Assembly: GCA_030830945.1 (NCBI GenBank)
Contig: JAURLY010000091.1
Span: 1-21,371, forward strand
Source: Gammaproteobacteria bacterium
GTDB taxonomy: Bacteria; Pseudomonadota; Gammaproteobacteria; Pseudomonadales; GM7GCV1
Reading direction: 5' to 3'
DNA length: 21,371 bases
Shown: positions 12,857 through 19,644 of the stretch, piece by piece
Numbering within the stretch: position 1 is the stretch's first letter
Layout: every line of letters starts with the position of its first letter
The notes under the pieces: generated by a model
Told to the model about the DNA's origin: nothing
Database searches by the model: none
Seen by the model: only the letters and a program-made list of their open reading frames with translations
Position numbers and translations under genes: made by a program

Positions 12857-13190
12857 AAGCGAAAAGACTCGCTTCCCCAATCGCTGGCACGTACTATCCC
12901 TGCGCGTAAAGGGACATCTAAAAAATCAAATAGTTGATTACGCACGAGACAAAAACATAACAGTAAATGAATTAATAACATTTGCTGTATATGAATTTAT
13001 TCGTTTAGAAAAAGGAATACCATCACCGGGCAATGCACAATATGCATTACCAACAGCGCAAGAAGAAATAGCTGCATACATACGCGGAGAAAAACTATTG
13101 GAACCGTGCGGACAAAAAGATTGCACAAAAAAAATTATTGAAATAGATTCATTGAAGTTTTGTGAGACTTGTAATTTGAGAATAGATTAA
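12846..13190 (+). CDS. Ribbon-helix-helix-like protein with C-terminal zinc ribbon
   Basis: 114 aa from ATG 12846. Residues 14-54 (HVLSLRVKGHLKNQIVDYARDKNITVNELITFAVYEFIRL) form a strand followed by two helices as in RHH/CopG-type DNA-binding proteins. Residues 88-109 carry C88-x4-C93 and C106-x2-C109 (PCGQKDC and FCETC), a short zinc ribbon. The combination is consistent with a regulator. It ends before a hairpin region that separates it from the convergent WhiB gene. Confidence 0.62.
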   Translation: MARKSEKTRFPNRWHVLSLRVKGHLKNQIVDYARDKNITVNELITFAVYEFIRLEKGIPSPGNAQYALPTAQEEIAAYIRGEKLLEPCGQKDCTKKIIEIDSLKFCETCNLRID

Positions 13191-13286
13191 TGTACCGCAA
13201 ATAGTACGCATATAAAATGTGTAATTAGTAATTACATTTTGCAAAAAAAACGCAAACCCCCCGGACCCCCCAGCTTTTTTGCTTTT
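13191..13286. terminator. Bidirectional terminator region between convergent genes
   Basis: AAAATGTGTAATTAGTAATTACATTTT (13214-13241 region; perfect core palindrome GTAATTAGTAATTAC) can form a hairpin followed by A/T-rich DNA. The minus strand has two runs of six G (GGGGGGTCCGGGGGG) and then TTTGCGTTTTTTTTGC downstream of the WhiB stop. Transcription ending in both directions is the likely role. Confidence 0.45.
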
Positions 13287-13637
13287 TTATGCTCCCCACA
13301 TTTGTGCGAGTGTTGGTCTAATCGGTTTCATTTTTCTTTTCCTCTGTTCTGCTGCTAGTTGTCTACTGGTCAAACCCGCCCAAACCCCGTGCATGTCGGC
13401 AGGTGGAAACTCCAATGCGTACTCTAAACAGAACTGTCGAACTGGACACCCTTTACATATGGCCCTCGCCTGTGGGATGTATGTAATATCCTTATGTTGT
13501 TTGGGAAACATTAGTTCGGTCTTTCCCTTACAGGCTGCGTGTTTAAACCAATCTTTTTTCGGTATATCTAGTTGTGGTACAGGTAAAGAATCTTTTTTAG
13601 GCAATTTTGATTTTACAATTTTATTTTTGCTTGACAT
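13287..13637 (-). CDS. WhiB-family iron-sulphur transcriptional regulator
   Basis: 116 aa from ATG 13637 (frame open to TTG 13715). Four cysteines fit the WhiB cluster-binding pattern: C36-x24-C61-x2-C64-x5-C70 (HAACKGKTELMFP ... ARAICKGCPVRQFCLEYAL). GVWAGLTSRQL (84-94) is the family's Gly-Trp turn, followed by a basic tail AAEQRKRKMKPIRP that contacts DNA. WhiB proteins bind a [4Fe-4S] cluster and the sigma-A region 4, and are confined to actinobacteria and their phages, where some repress host WhiB genes or affect superinfection. A perfect LexA-type palindrome lies 57 bases upstream. Confidence 0.92.
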   Translation of the reverse strand: MSSKNKIVKSKLPKKDSLPVPQLDIPKKDWFKHAACKGKTELMFPKQHKDITYIPQARAICKGCPVRQFCLEYALEFPPADMHGVWAGLTSRQLAAEQRKRKMKPIRPTLAQMWGA

Positions 13638-13693
13638 ATTTGACCCCAGCAAAAAGACTCTTTTCTTTTCGCTATAAGTAATTCTTCCCTGTG

Positions 13694-13707
13694 CGAACAT
13701 ATGTTCG
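13694..13707. promoter_or_regulatory. LexA-type SOS box between whiB-like and 13776 genes
   Basis: CGAACATATGTTCG is a perfect palindrome that fits CGAAC-N4-GTTCG and the B. subtilis-type CGAACRNRYGTTYG. On the minus strand TTGACC precedes it by two bases, as with the box at 8142. On the + strand a TATAAT (13734-13739) lies 27 bases after it. It could therefore control WhiB, the 13776 gene, or both. Confidence 0.68.
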
Positions 13708-13775
13708 GGGGTCAAGTAGATTTATCAAATATCTATAATTGTCTATACCCAATTTGGGATGGTAGCCTTGTGTTT

Positions 13776-14060
13776 ATGGCAACAGATATTGTTCTTCAAC
13801 TTCGGGATTTGGCTAACCAAACCGAACGACAGGATGGGAAATCGACTATCACTGGAGCAATTAGTGAAATTGAACGGCTTCGTGCGCAGGTAAAGGCTGC
13901 CCACAAGATTTTGAGTTCTGAGTCTTTTGGTTGGTTGGTTATTGGTTCTGAGCATGAGGTCTCCCATTGGAAGATGCTTTCCCCATATATTGACGCCTAC
14001 TGGGACGAGTACGGCACCTACTTCAGGCCAAAGCCAAGCACCATCAATACCGATAGTTGA
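13776..14060 (+). CDS. Hypothetical helical protein
   Basis: 94 aa from ATG 13776 (frame open to 13701, but that part crosses the operator). The first helix ATDIVLQLRDLANQTERQDGKSTITGAISEIERLRAQVKAAHKIL has the look of a short phage protein with a coiled coil, and the C-terminus holds aromatic residues (FGWLVIGSEHEVSHWKMLSPYIDAYWDEYGTYF). Not recognised. TATAAT at 13734-13739 suggests a promoter; its -35 is poor. Confidence 0.6.
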   Translation: MATDIVLQLRDLANQTERQDGKSTITGAISEIERLRAQVKAAHKILSSESFGWLVIGSEHEVSHWKMLSPYIDAYWDEYGTYFRPKPSTINTDS

Positions 14061-14095
14061 CATATTTGACAACTATCTGCATCGCTGGGTATGCG
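14057..14095 (+). promoter_or_regulatory. Candidate promoter for the 51-aa gene
   Basis: Two overlapping -35-like boxes lie in TTGACATATTTGACA (14057-14071). The second is 18 bases from TATGCG (14090-14095). The -10 is weak. The first 14 bases recur exactly at 13631-13644, over the WhiB start codon. Confidence 0.35.
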
Positions 14096-14159
14096 ATAGG
14101 TGAACGTCTCGGCACTATGCAATAGAACAAAATGGGCTATTACATAGGAGGTTCTTCTT

Positions 14160-14315
14160 ATGGAACTATTAACCAAACACTTCTCTCTCCACATAGACAA
14201 GAGTGTTCTAGCTGTAGTGGTGTATCTAGCCTTTGCTAGCCGTGGCGGTTTAAATAGCGGCGGTTTGTTTTCCCTACTTGGCGTAGACAAAAGTAAGAAT
14301 AAAGAAAACTGCTAA
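14160..14315 (+). CDS. 51-aa small protein with a hydrophobic segment
   Basis: ATG 14160 follows an excellent AGGAGG (14146-14151) at 8-base spacing. The frame runs to TAA 14313-14315. The product (MELLTKHFSLHIDKSVLAVVV...) has one hydrophobic stretch (SVLAVVVYLAFA) followed by a Gly-rich SRGGLNSGGLFSLLG and a basic end, a membrane- or structural-type small phage protein. The upstream element 14057-14095 may be its promoter. Confidence 0.6.
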   Translation: MELLTKHFSLHIDKSVLAVVVYLAFASRGGLNSGGLFSLLGVDKSKNKENC

Positions 14316-14362
14316 AACGACTACAGCGGCTGACAGCAAAAATATTGACAGTTTTTCTTCAC

Positions 14363-14992
14363 TTATTTCCCTTTATCTCTTTCCTTACCTTGCACGAACG
14401 TATGGTACGGAGCCCCCGTGTACGGGTCAAACTTTGCCGAAGCCGCCAACCCCTTAAGCACCATCTTTCGTCCGTGCCCTAGTGAAATTCTTCCTTTGCT
14501 TGGCAAAAGAGAATACATTGCGCCGAGCGCATACTGAGCTCCGGTGCCGATTGCAAATATTCCATTGGAATCAGATATCCATGAGTAGTCGCCATCGATG
14601 ATATAAATTTGTCCATTTATAGCAACAAAAACAGTTGACGCATGTTCTGCTATGTGTTGTTTTTGGTCGTTGTCTGGCGATGCATACCCGTTGTGCTCAA
14701 AGCATTCTCTTAGTGCTGGGATAAATTTAACCGTAATGAATTGGTCGAGCTTCTTTCCCCTGAGATTGGGGGCTGGCTCTGGTGGTCTAAATGCATGATG
14801 CAGAATGTTTATTGCTCGTAAATCCCCAGCAGCGCCAAGAATGTACTTGCCATTCGCGCCCAATTTGCCATTGCTCTCTCGTAGACCGACAATTTGCGAT
14901 ATCAAATTAGATTCGGATTCCGTCTCAGAAATACGGGAATCGGACGCTGCTATACAGAATCCATCTCCTTGTATCCCAATAATAGTTGTCAT
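14363..14992 (-). CDS. Proteasome-beta/HslV-like Ntn hydrolase
   Basis: 209 aa. After Met removal the chain begins TTIIGIQGDGFCIAASDSRI, like proteasome beta subunits and HslV: Thr1 nucleophile, Gly5, Asp17 and Arg19 fall at the expected positions. NGKLGANGKYILGAAGDLRA supplies a candidate catalytic Lys (K42 after Met removal, with a longer loop than the usual K33) and the 'AG..GD' turn. IFAIGTGAQYALGAMYSL is the family's 'GSG..YA.GA' motif. Cellular relatives are N-terminal-threonine proteases that work with an ATPase. It is the last gene of a minus operon downstream of a metallophosphoesterase. Target and partner are unknown; it might process phage proteins or act on the host proteasome. 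Confidence 0.82.
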   Translation of the reverse strand: MTTIIGIQGDGFCIAASDSRISETESESNLISQIVGLRESNGKLGANGKYILGAAGDLRAINILHHAFRPPEPAPNLRGKKLDQFITVKFIPALRECFEHNGYASPDNDQKQHIAEHASTVFVAINGQIYIIDGDYSWISDSNGIFAIGTGAQYALGAMYSLLPSKGRISLGHGRKMVLKGLAASAKFDPYTGAPYHTFVQGKERDKGK

Positions 14993-14995
14993 TGG

Positions 14996-15220
14996 TTAGT
15001 CTTTGTCTGTGTCCATTATTTCTGCTTCGGTGATTAGCTCATGCAAAATGCACCAGATGTCATCGCCGGATGAATCTACCTTTTCTCTTGCTTCTTTTGT
15101 TAGTGCGTATAGCCACTCGCCATCTTCGTTTATTCCAGTTACTTCAATTAAGTTGTTCTTACGCAAGAACTCAAGGTCTTCGGCAAGGTTGCTCATGTCG
15201 TACTCCTTATCGTTGTTCAT
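14996..15220 (-). CDS. Small winged-helix-like protein
   Basis: 74 aa. The segment LAEDLEFLRKNNLIEVTGINEDGEWLYALTKEAREKV reads as a winged helix: recognition-type helix, turn, beta wing, then a final helix. The C-terminus is acidic (ITEAEIMDTDKD). Its ATG overlaps the upstream metallophosphoesterase stop (ATGA), and its stop is 3 bases before the proteasome-like gene, so the three are one operon. It may regulate the operon or be an accessory factor. Confidence 0.65.
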   Translation of the reverse strand: MNNDKEYDMSNLAEDLEFLRKNNLIEVTGINEDGEWLYALTKEAREKVDSSGDDIWCILHELITEAEIMDTDKD

Positions 15221-16431
15221 TTTGAAGCGTACTCCTTTCCTCTAAAAAATCCTCTGCCGTTATAAATCCACATAGGCTCATAGTTGAACCACTCACTACC
15301 TACACCTGGTGGCTGGTATTGAACTACTGCCATCCCTTGCTGCCAGTTTTCTGCTCCCATGAGCATTGGACGGCCGAATTCGTCGGCTCCAGATTTCGTG
15401 GAAGGAACTGCGCCGTCGATTCTGCATAGACAGCCAGGGCTTGCGGCCATAACCGTTCGTGGACCATTCTTTGAAAGTCTTGTTCTGTATGCGTACTCAG
15501 TACGGTGGATGTGTCCGTATATCACCGAAACGTGAGCGTCATTCAGGTACTTGGTTGTGGTGGAGCCGTTGGACGTAACCTTGTTGCCGTGGATGACCAT
15601 AAGGTTTTCATTGAGCGCCACATATGATTCTGGATACCCAGATATGTAGTCAATACCGTATTCATCCATTCGGCAAAGGTATGGAACCGACAATACGGGC
15701 CATTTTTCGCGAAGTTGGCTTGACAGTTTGCCTCTGGTGATACCGAAAGCAGCTTCTGCGTTGGTCTGGATGTAGCGAGCCATGCGCGCTTCGTGGTTGC
15801 CGGCAATCCATGAGATTTTAGCGTTTGGGGCAGCCGAACGGATTTGCGCACAAAGCATCGTCGCTCTATCAATTGCTGCTTGGACCAACTGTTTAAATGG
15901 GGCAGCGGTCAAGTATTTGCCGAACTCAGCAAAGTCAAGGTTGTCACCAACCATTACTACTTGATTTGGATTGATGTCTTCGATGAGTTGTAGCGCAACC
16001 GATATGGCTTTTTCGTCATGGATTGGTTCAAGCTCGGTTGACTCATTGTCTTTTTTGTAAAAACCTATTTGTATATCAGGGACAATTACAGCCTCTTCCC
16101 ACCCCTTCGGACGAGAGACTTTTGTCTTTGACTTTTGTAGTTGTATTTTGGGTCCTTGCTGAATTACTGGCCACTCCGGCCCCTCTTCCCATTTGGGGCT
16201 GAATTGGATTGCCTGAAGGTCATGGACCATGAAATCGCCAGCTTCATCTTTTGTTACTTGCTGGTAAACGGAAACTTTATTTACCCGCCCTATTTCGGAT
16301 GGGTCTATGCCTTTTCGTGCCAACATTTCAGCAATAGCATTGACTGTCTTTTTGGAGGCCTCTTGTTTTGCAGACTCGGCGGTAATTTTTTCTAACTTGC
16401 TACCTAATTTGTTTTTTGTTTGTTTGTCCAT
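15217..16431 (-). CDS. Metallophosphoesterase (calcineurin-like)
   Basis: 404 aa. Metal-binding blocks appear in family order: IVPDIQIGF (D119-x-Q121, where many members have D-x-H), VVMVGDNLDFAEFGKY (G162-D163 ... D166), IAGNHEARM (GNHE 211-214), MVIHG (H281) and YGHIHRTEY (GHxH 306-309). These bind two metals for phosphodiester or phosphomonoester cleavage. The first 110 residues are helical and charged, with an unknown extra region (HDLQAIQFSPKWEEGPEWPV). Such enzymes are frequent in actinophage genomes, with roles in DNA or nucleotide processing suspected. It is preceded by the 99-aa gene (2-base gap) and followed by two overlapped/adjacent small genes. Confidence 0.88.
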   Translation of the reverse strand: MDKQTKNKLGSKLEKITAESAKQEASKKTVNAIAEMLARKGIDPSEIGRVNKVSVYQQVTKDEAGDFMVHDLQAIQFSPKWEEGPEWPVIQQGPKIQLQKSKTKVSRPKGWEEAVIVPDIQIGFYKKDNESTELEPIHDEKAISVALQLIEDINPNQVVMVGDNLDFAEFGKYLTAAPFKQLVQAAIDRATMLCAQIRSAAPNAKISWIAGNHEARMARYIQTNAEAAFGITRGKLSSQLREKWPVLSVPYLCRMDEYGIDYISGYPESYVALNENLMVIHGNKVTSNGSTTTKYLNDAHVSVIYGHIHRTEYAYRTRLSKNGPRTVMAASPGCLCRIDGAVPSTKSGADEFGRPMLMGAENWQQGMAVVQYQPPGVGSEWFNYEPMWIYNGRGFFRGKEYASK

Positions 16432-16433
16432 CT

Positions 16434-16733
16434 TTACTTTTCGCCTTTCGGATTTTTTTCAACACTTTTCATTAATTCATAAACACAACACGATTTTGCA
16501 GAATCAATATCTTTAAAACAATTTCTTTTTAATCCCAAAAATTCACGACTGAATGGGTGTCCTTCCGAGCGAAGGGTGCGGACCAAATCCATGGTTGACG
16601 CATCACTACTCATTGCATCAATCAAAATCGATGCTGTCTCTTTGTCGAGAGATTTAAGCAATTTCCCAAACTTGCACTCTTTTGATGCGTTTTGATTATT
16701 CAGTAAATTCGAAAGTGAATCCTTTAGCATCAT
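16434..16733 (-). CDS. Phage HTH-like protein with C-terminal cysteines
   Basis: 99 aa, first ATG at 16733. The pattern ECKFGKLLKSLDKETASILIDAMSSDASTMDLVRTLRSEGHPFSREFLGLKRNCF resembles a widespread small phage family: 'C..G..L..LD.E....L..AL', then a helix-turn-helix-like 'I.R.LR..G..V....+..HR', then Cys. Cysteines occur at positions 20, 72, 81 and 82. It is the first gene of the minus operon, reading away from the divergent 16851 gene, so a regulatory role is possible. Confidence 0.6.
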   Translation of the reverse strand: MMLKDSLSNLLNNQNASKECKFGKLLKSLDKETASILIDAMSSDASTMDLVRTLRSEGHPFSREFLGLKRNCFKDIDSAKSCCVYELMKSVEKNPKGEK

Positions 16734-16850
16734 TTTGACCTGCTATTCTTCATTTGATATGACATCCTTTTCAGTTGTAGTTTTCACTGTCGCCCCCGAT
16801 GTCGCCCACAATGATGATACATCATCGAACTACACCGATGTGAGTATGTA
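16734..16850. promoter_or_regulatory. Divergent promoter region with ATGATG-ATA-CATCAT operator candidate
   Basis: 117 bases between divergent genes. ATGATGATACATCAT (16811-16825) is a hyphenated palindrome with 6-bp arms about 26 bases before the ATG at 16851, a good place for an operator of either flanking HTH protein. No strong -10/-35 pair can be fixed by eye. Confidence 0.4.
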
Positions 16851-17285
16851 ATGAAAAATCAAAAACCAGACAACATTAAAAAAGCGCTTGAAGAAGCAAT
16901 CTCGTCTGCCGGAGTTGGCGAAGTCGCAGTGGAAGAAATATTAAAGACTCTTGATAAACAAAAACTTTTTCGCTACCATCGTGATTCCGACGTAAATCTT
17001 CTTTCAACCGCTGGCAGGGTGCTAGTTGCAATTATCGAAGACCCAACGATGACGCTCCGAGCCATATCCGTCTATCTTGATTTGAGTGAAACCATGATTG
17101 ACAAAACAGTTAAGTACTTAATTGATGGCGGGCTTATTACAAAGACAAAAGCCAACCGCAGAAATGTCTACAAATTAAATAAAAAATCAATAAAAGAACA
17201 ACAAGATATACAACACATACTCACAGCGCTAAAAACATTGGATAATAACGAAAATGAGCACGTTGGAAATGGCGAAATTTTCTAA
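16851..17285 (+). CDS. Winged helix-turn-helix regulator
   Basis: 144 aa. Residues 53-110 (TAGRVLVAIIEDPTMTLRAISVYLDLSETMIDKTVKYLIDGGLITKTKANRRNVYKL) match a MarR/ArsR-like winged helix: helices, 'LS..M....V..L...GLI.....' and a beta wing with NRR. The N-terminus is helical, the C-terminus acidic. It is divergent from the minus operon across a palindrome-bearing promoter, consistent with a switch regulator. The ribosome site is weak. Confidence 0.72.
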   Translation: MKNQKPDNIKKALEEAISSAGVGEVAVEEILKTLDKQKLFRYHRDSDVNLLSTAGRVLVAIIEDPTMTLRAISVYLDLSETMIDKTVKYLIDGGLITKTKANRRNVYKLNKKSIKEQQDIQHILTALKTLDNNENEHVGNGEIF

Positions 17286-17300
17286 TATCCTAAGTTACTG

Positions 17301-17723
17301 ATGAGTAAAAAAAATTATAAAAAACCAACAAAAAAATACGAAATAACCAAAACTACCGAAGAGTTAACTGGAACAAAAATTAAATATGGGTCGGCGACCT
17401 ATTGTCTTTTGGTTTATGCCGTAATGAAGTCACGAATGAAAGCTAATACTTTCTCAACAAAAGACATCTCTCACGTTTTGACTGGCAAACTAAAAAACCA
17501 ATCTGATGCCAAAAGGGCAGCAGATGTTTTGGTTAGGGCTGGATGCCTTAAGCAGGCAACGGAATCAACATGGGTCGCTACAGATTTCGGTATTGAAGTG
17601 CGTAAAAAATTTGCTTGGTATGGAAGAACAGATAGAGAAAATAAGTTTTACGCAATCAAAAGTCGTTCAGCCAAACAAAGAAAAGAAATCAGCTGGGAAG
17701 ACGAAATAGAGATTAATTTTTAG
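17301..17723 (+). CDS. Second winged-helix-like protein
   Basis: 140 aa. A very basic start (MSKKNYKKPTKKYEITKT) precedes a winged-helix-like core at 33-100 (TYCLLVYAVMKSRMKANTFSTKDISHVLTGKLKNQSDAKRAADVLVRAGCLKQATESTWVATDFGIEV), i.e. 'S..DIS..L.....A...VLV.AG.L......W..T'. The tail is mixed-charge. It follows 16851 by 15 bases, so they form a two-gene unit. It overlaps the convergent gene 17713-18051 by 11 bases at their ends. Confidence 0.65.
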   Translation: MSKKNYKKPTKKYEITKTTEELTGTKIKYGSATYCLLVYAVMKSRMKANTFSTKDISHVLTGKLKNQSDAKRAADVLVRAGCLKQATESTWVATDFGIEVRKKFAWYGRTDRENKFYAIKSRSAKQRKEISWEDEIEINF

Positions 17724-18051
17724 CACTATCCAACCATGCTGAAAAAACATGGTCAGTTACAGGCATAAACCAAACTTGGCATTCATCAAGTGATTCCTTA
17801 TCCCCAATTAGTGTCCAGCAAATTTTTATAGGCGTTTGAGCGTCACACACCCCGGCGTTGCAGTCCATTCCGTATCTGAGTACGAATGCGGTTACTGCAC
17901 ATTCTCCGAGACGGTTTTTGCACTCTGCTTCGCTTTCGTGTGGACAAAATACGGAAACAATTTCCATATCTGCACGATTTATTTTTAATGCAATTTCATG
18001 ACCATCGTTATGCCAAATTTGTTCCGCTGATTGATTATTTTGATTTGACAT
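17713..18051 (-). CDS. Cysteine-rich phage hypothetical protein
   Basis: 112 aa, seven Cys at 36, 44, 51, 64, 69, 78 and 91 (FCPHESEAECKNRLGEC, YGMDCNAGVC, KICWTLIG, ECQVWFM). The spacing suggests metal binding or disulphides. Small acidic proteins with Trp and Cys of this style are common near the lysis/tail end of actinophage genomes, but I assign no function. Start ATG 18051 is set by the first methionine of the frame. Confidence 0.6.
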   Translation of the reverse strand: MSNQNNQSAEQIWHNDGHEIALKINRADMEIVSVFCPHESEAECKNRLGECAVTAFVLRYGMDCNAGVCDAQTPIKICWTLIGDKESLDECQVWFMPVTDHVFSAWLDSAKN

Positions 18052-18159
18052 GTTTGGCTAAATTTTAAAATTGATATACGCCTTAAAGCAAAAAGGGGAC
18101 AACAAAAAGGTAGCACATAATAAATAAAATAACCACAACGAATCTAGTGTTGAGATGAT

Positions 18160-18462
18160 TCAGATAGCTGGCGGCGTTTTTGCTTTCTTGGCTTCTTCTA
18201 TTGCGGCAAGTTTCTGTTCAATTTCAGCTTTTGCTCCGCCAAATATTCCATCTATTTCTGCAACCGTAAGTTTCCCGTCGTCCATATAGGCGCGAGCCAA
18301 CTTCTCAACAACGGTGGCTACTCCACCTATGCCTGCGACGAAACAAGCCTTCCATAGCGGAATCCCAGCTATTGCCCCAGCGCCTATTACGCCTAGAGCG
18401 TTCGACGCAAATACCGCAACTATCCGAAGCAGTATCTGTTTGATATTCTCCAAAGTTTTCAT
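18160..18462 (-). CDS. Holin-like protein
   Basis: 100 aa. Two hydrophobic helices (about 9-33 LLRIVAVFASNALGVIGAGAIAGI and 35-54 LWKACFVAGIGGVATVVEKL) are followed by ARAYMDDGKLTVAEIDGIF and a charged tail. This is the plan of small phage holins of the r1t-like type, whose conserved end reads 'RAY.DDGKLT..EI...F'. It would form membrane lesions that release the endolysin. Overlap of 4 bases with the upstream gene (18459) makes them coupled. The tail AKKAKTPPAI is typical of holin C-termini. Confidence 0.75.
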   Translation of the reverse strand: MKTLENIKQILLRIVAVFASNALGVIGAGAIAGIPLWKACFVAGIGGVATVVEKLARAYMDDGKLTVAEIDGIFGGAKAEIEQKLAAIEEAKKAKTPPAI

Positions 18463-18731
18463 ACAGACTCTTTTTTAGATTTCTTCTTCTTCTTTCGTTC
18501 GTTTCCATCCTCGCCAAATACTCCGACAGCATGGTCATTGATATGTCCATCGATTTTTGCCTCAATTACCTCTAGGTCCGCATCAATGTCGTGGATATCT
18601 TCATGAAGGGCGTCAAGCCTTTCAACAACATACCCATGGTCGCGAACGTTCTCTTTCCTGCTCTTTTGAACAAGAGCGACGAGAATACCAAAACATCCAG
18701 TAATTATGGCTACGAGTACGGCGTCATTCAT
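18459..18731 (-). CDS. DUF2746-like small membrane protein (second lysis protein?)
   Basis: 90 aa with one N-terminal hydrophobic helix (ALVAIITGCFGILVALVQ region, residues 4-22), then a heptad-like acidic coiled coil (VVERLDALHEDIHDIDADLEVIEAKIDGHIND) and a strongly basic end (KKKKKSKKESV). Phages of actinobacteria often carry such a protein next to the holin, perhaps a second holin or antiholin. It is 4 bases after the endolysin stop and overlaps the holin start. Confidence 0.65.
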   Translation of the reverse strand: MNDAVLVAIITGCFGILVALVQKSRKENVRDHGYVVERLDALHEDIHDIDADLEVIEAKIDGHINDHAVGVFGEDGNERKKKKKSKKESV

Positions 18732-18735
18732 GTCA

Positions 18736-19560
18736 CTACAGTCCTATTCCGAGGTCATCAAGAACGCGCTTGCCAGCTTTTGCGCCTTCGCCAAAACCTT
18801 TTGATTTCTTGTATGCAATGACAGCAGCTTCTGTTTTTGGACCAAATTGCCCATCTGGTGCGCCCTGATAAAAACCACGCTCAGCAAGTTCTTCTTGTAG
18901 TTTTGTTACGCGCGGGCCGCTGTCACCTGGGTCAAGGTCGCCGCCATCATCTTTTGTTGCACCAACTGCATCTGCAGACTTTGTTCCAGGTGTTGTGCCA
19001 ATCGCTGGCTTTACAACTCCATTTTTTGCCATCCAATCACTGACAGCTGCTGGCGGATTATCACCCTCTGTATACCGCAAATGCCATGGTTCTTCTGGAA
19101 CCACTTCCCAGCTAAAACCAAATTTGCGGACATTTGCAATCAGCCACTTCAAGCGTTTTGGCTCTGCTGCCGTATGAACATCAACGGCCAAACCGGTATT
19201 ATGCTGCGATGTCCCTGGAGCCGCAAGGCTCGCCAGTTTCGGGTCTTTCTTGTACCACTTTTTTCCTTCAAATGTTCTTGTTGCATTTCCGTTCGGAGTT
19301 GTTGTGTAGCGTTGCTTGAACGCGGCGAGCTGTGAGTCGTATGTTCTGTATGTGTCTCCAGCTGAAACTGGCTTAAGCTCAACGCCATCAGCTTTCGCTG
19401 CTTCAACCATTGCGGCCCAAGCTGCTGCTGTAAGCCAGTGGAGTTTTCCACCGCCGACAGCAGGGCGCAATAATGATTCAGGAAGTTTTCCTGGCTGTAC
19501 ACCCTTGAGGTCTGCTGGCTGCTTTACAGCCACGACGATATCCCACTCAACTTTTGACAT
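18736..19560 (-). CDS. Endolysin: M15 (VanY-type) peptidase plus PG-binding domain
   Basis: 274 aa. The M15 domain contains GTSQHNTGLAVDVH (117-130; zinc ligands H120 and D127) and VPEEPWHLRY (154-163; catalytic E157, zinc ligand H160). This is the D-Ala-D-Ala carboxypeptidase / L-Ala-D-Glu endopeptidase fold used in phage endolysins. After a linker (AIGTTPGTKSADAVGATKDD), GDSGPRVTKLQEELAERGFYQGAPDGQFGPKTEAAVIAYKKSKGF (212-256) is a PG_binding_1 domain. No signal sequence, so export needs the holin. The start at 19560 is the first Met; upstream lies a GTACCGC/GCGGTAC hairpin (19563-19569/19594-19600). Confidence 0.9.
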   Translation of the reverse strand: MSKVEWDIVVAVKQPADLKGVQPGKLPESLLRPAVGGGKLHWLTAAAWAAMVEAAKADGVELKPVSAGDTYRTYDSQLAAFKQRYTTTPNGNATRTFEGKKWYKKDPKLASLAAPGTSQHNTGLAVDVHTAAEPKRLKWLIANVRKFGFSWEVVPEEPWHLRYTEGDNPPAAVSDWMAKNGVVKPAIGTTPGTKSADAVGATKDDGGDLDPGDSGPRVTKLQEELAERGFYQGAPDGQFGPKTEAAVIAYKKSKGFGEGAKAGKRVLDDLGIGL

Positions 19561-19622
19561 ATGTACCGCTTTCGATGATTCGCATAATTAAATGCGGTAC
19601 GAAAATTGTACAATAAAAATTA

Positions 19623-19644
19623 AACCAGGATAATTACTCTGGTT
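19623..19644 (-). terminator. Rho-independent terminator of the large repeat-protein gene
   Basis: On the minus strand AACCAG (19644-19639) and CTGGTT (19628-19623) form a 6-bp stem with a 10-base loop, followed by TAATTTTTATT. The stop codon TAA of the repeat gene lies in the loop. It may partly separate the repeat-protein gene from the endolysin gene. Confidence 0.5.
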
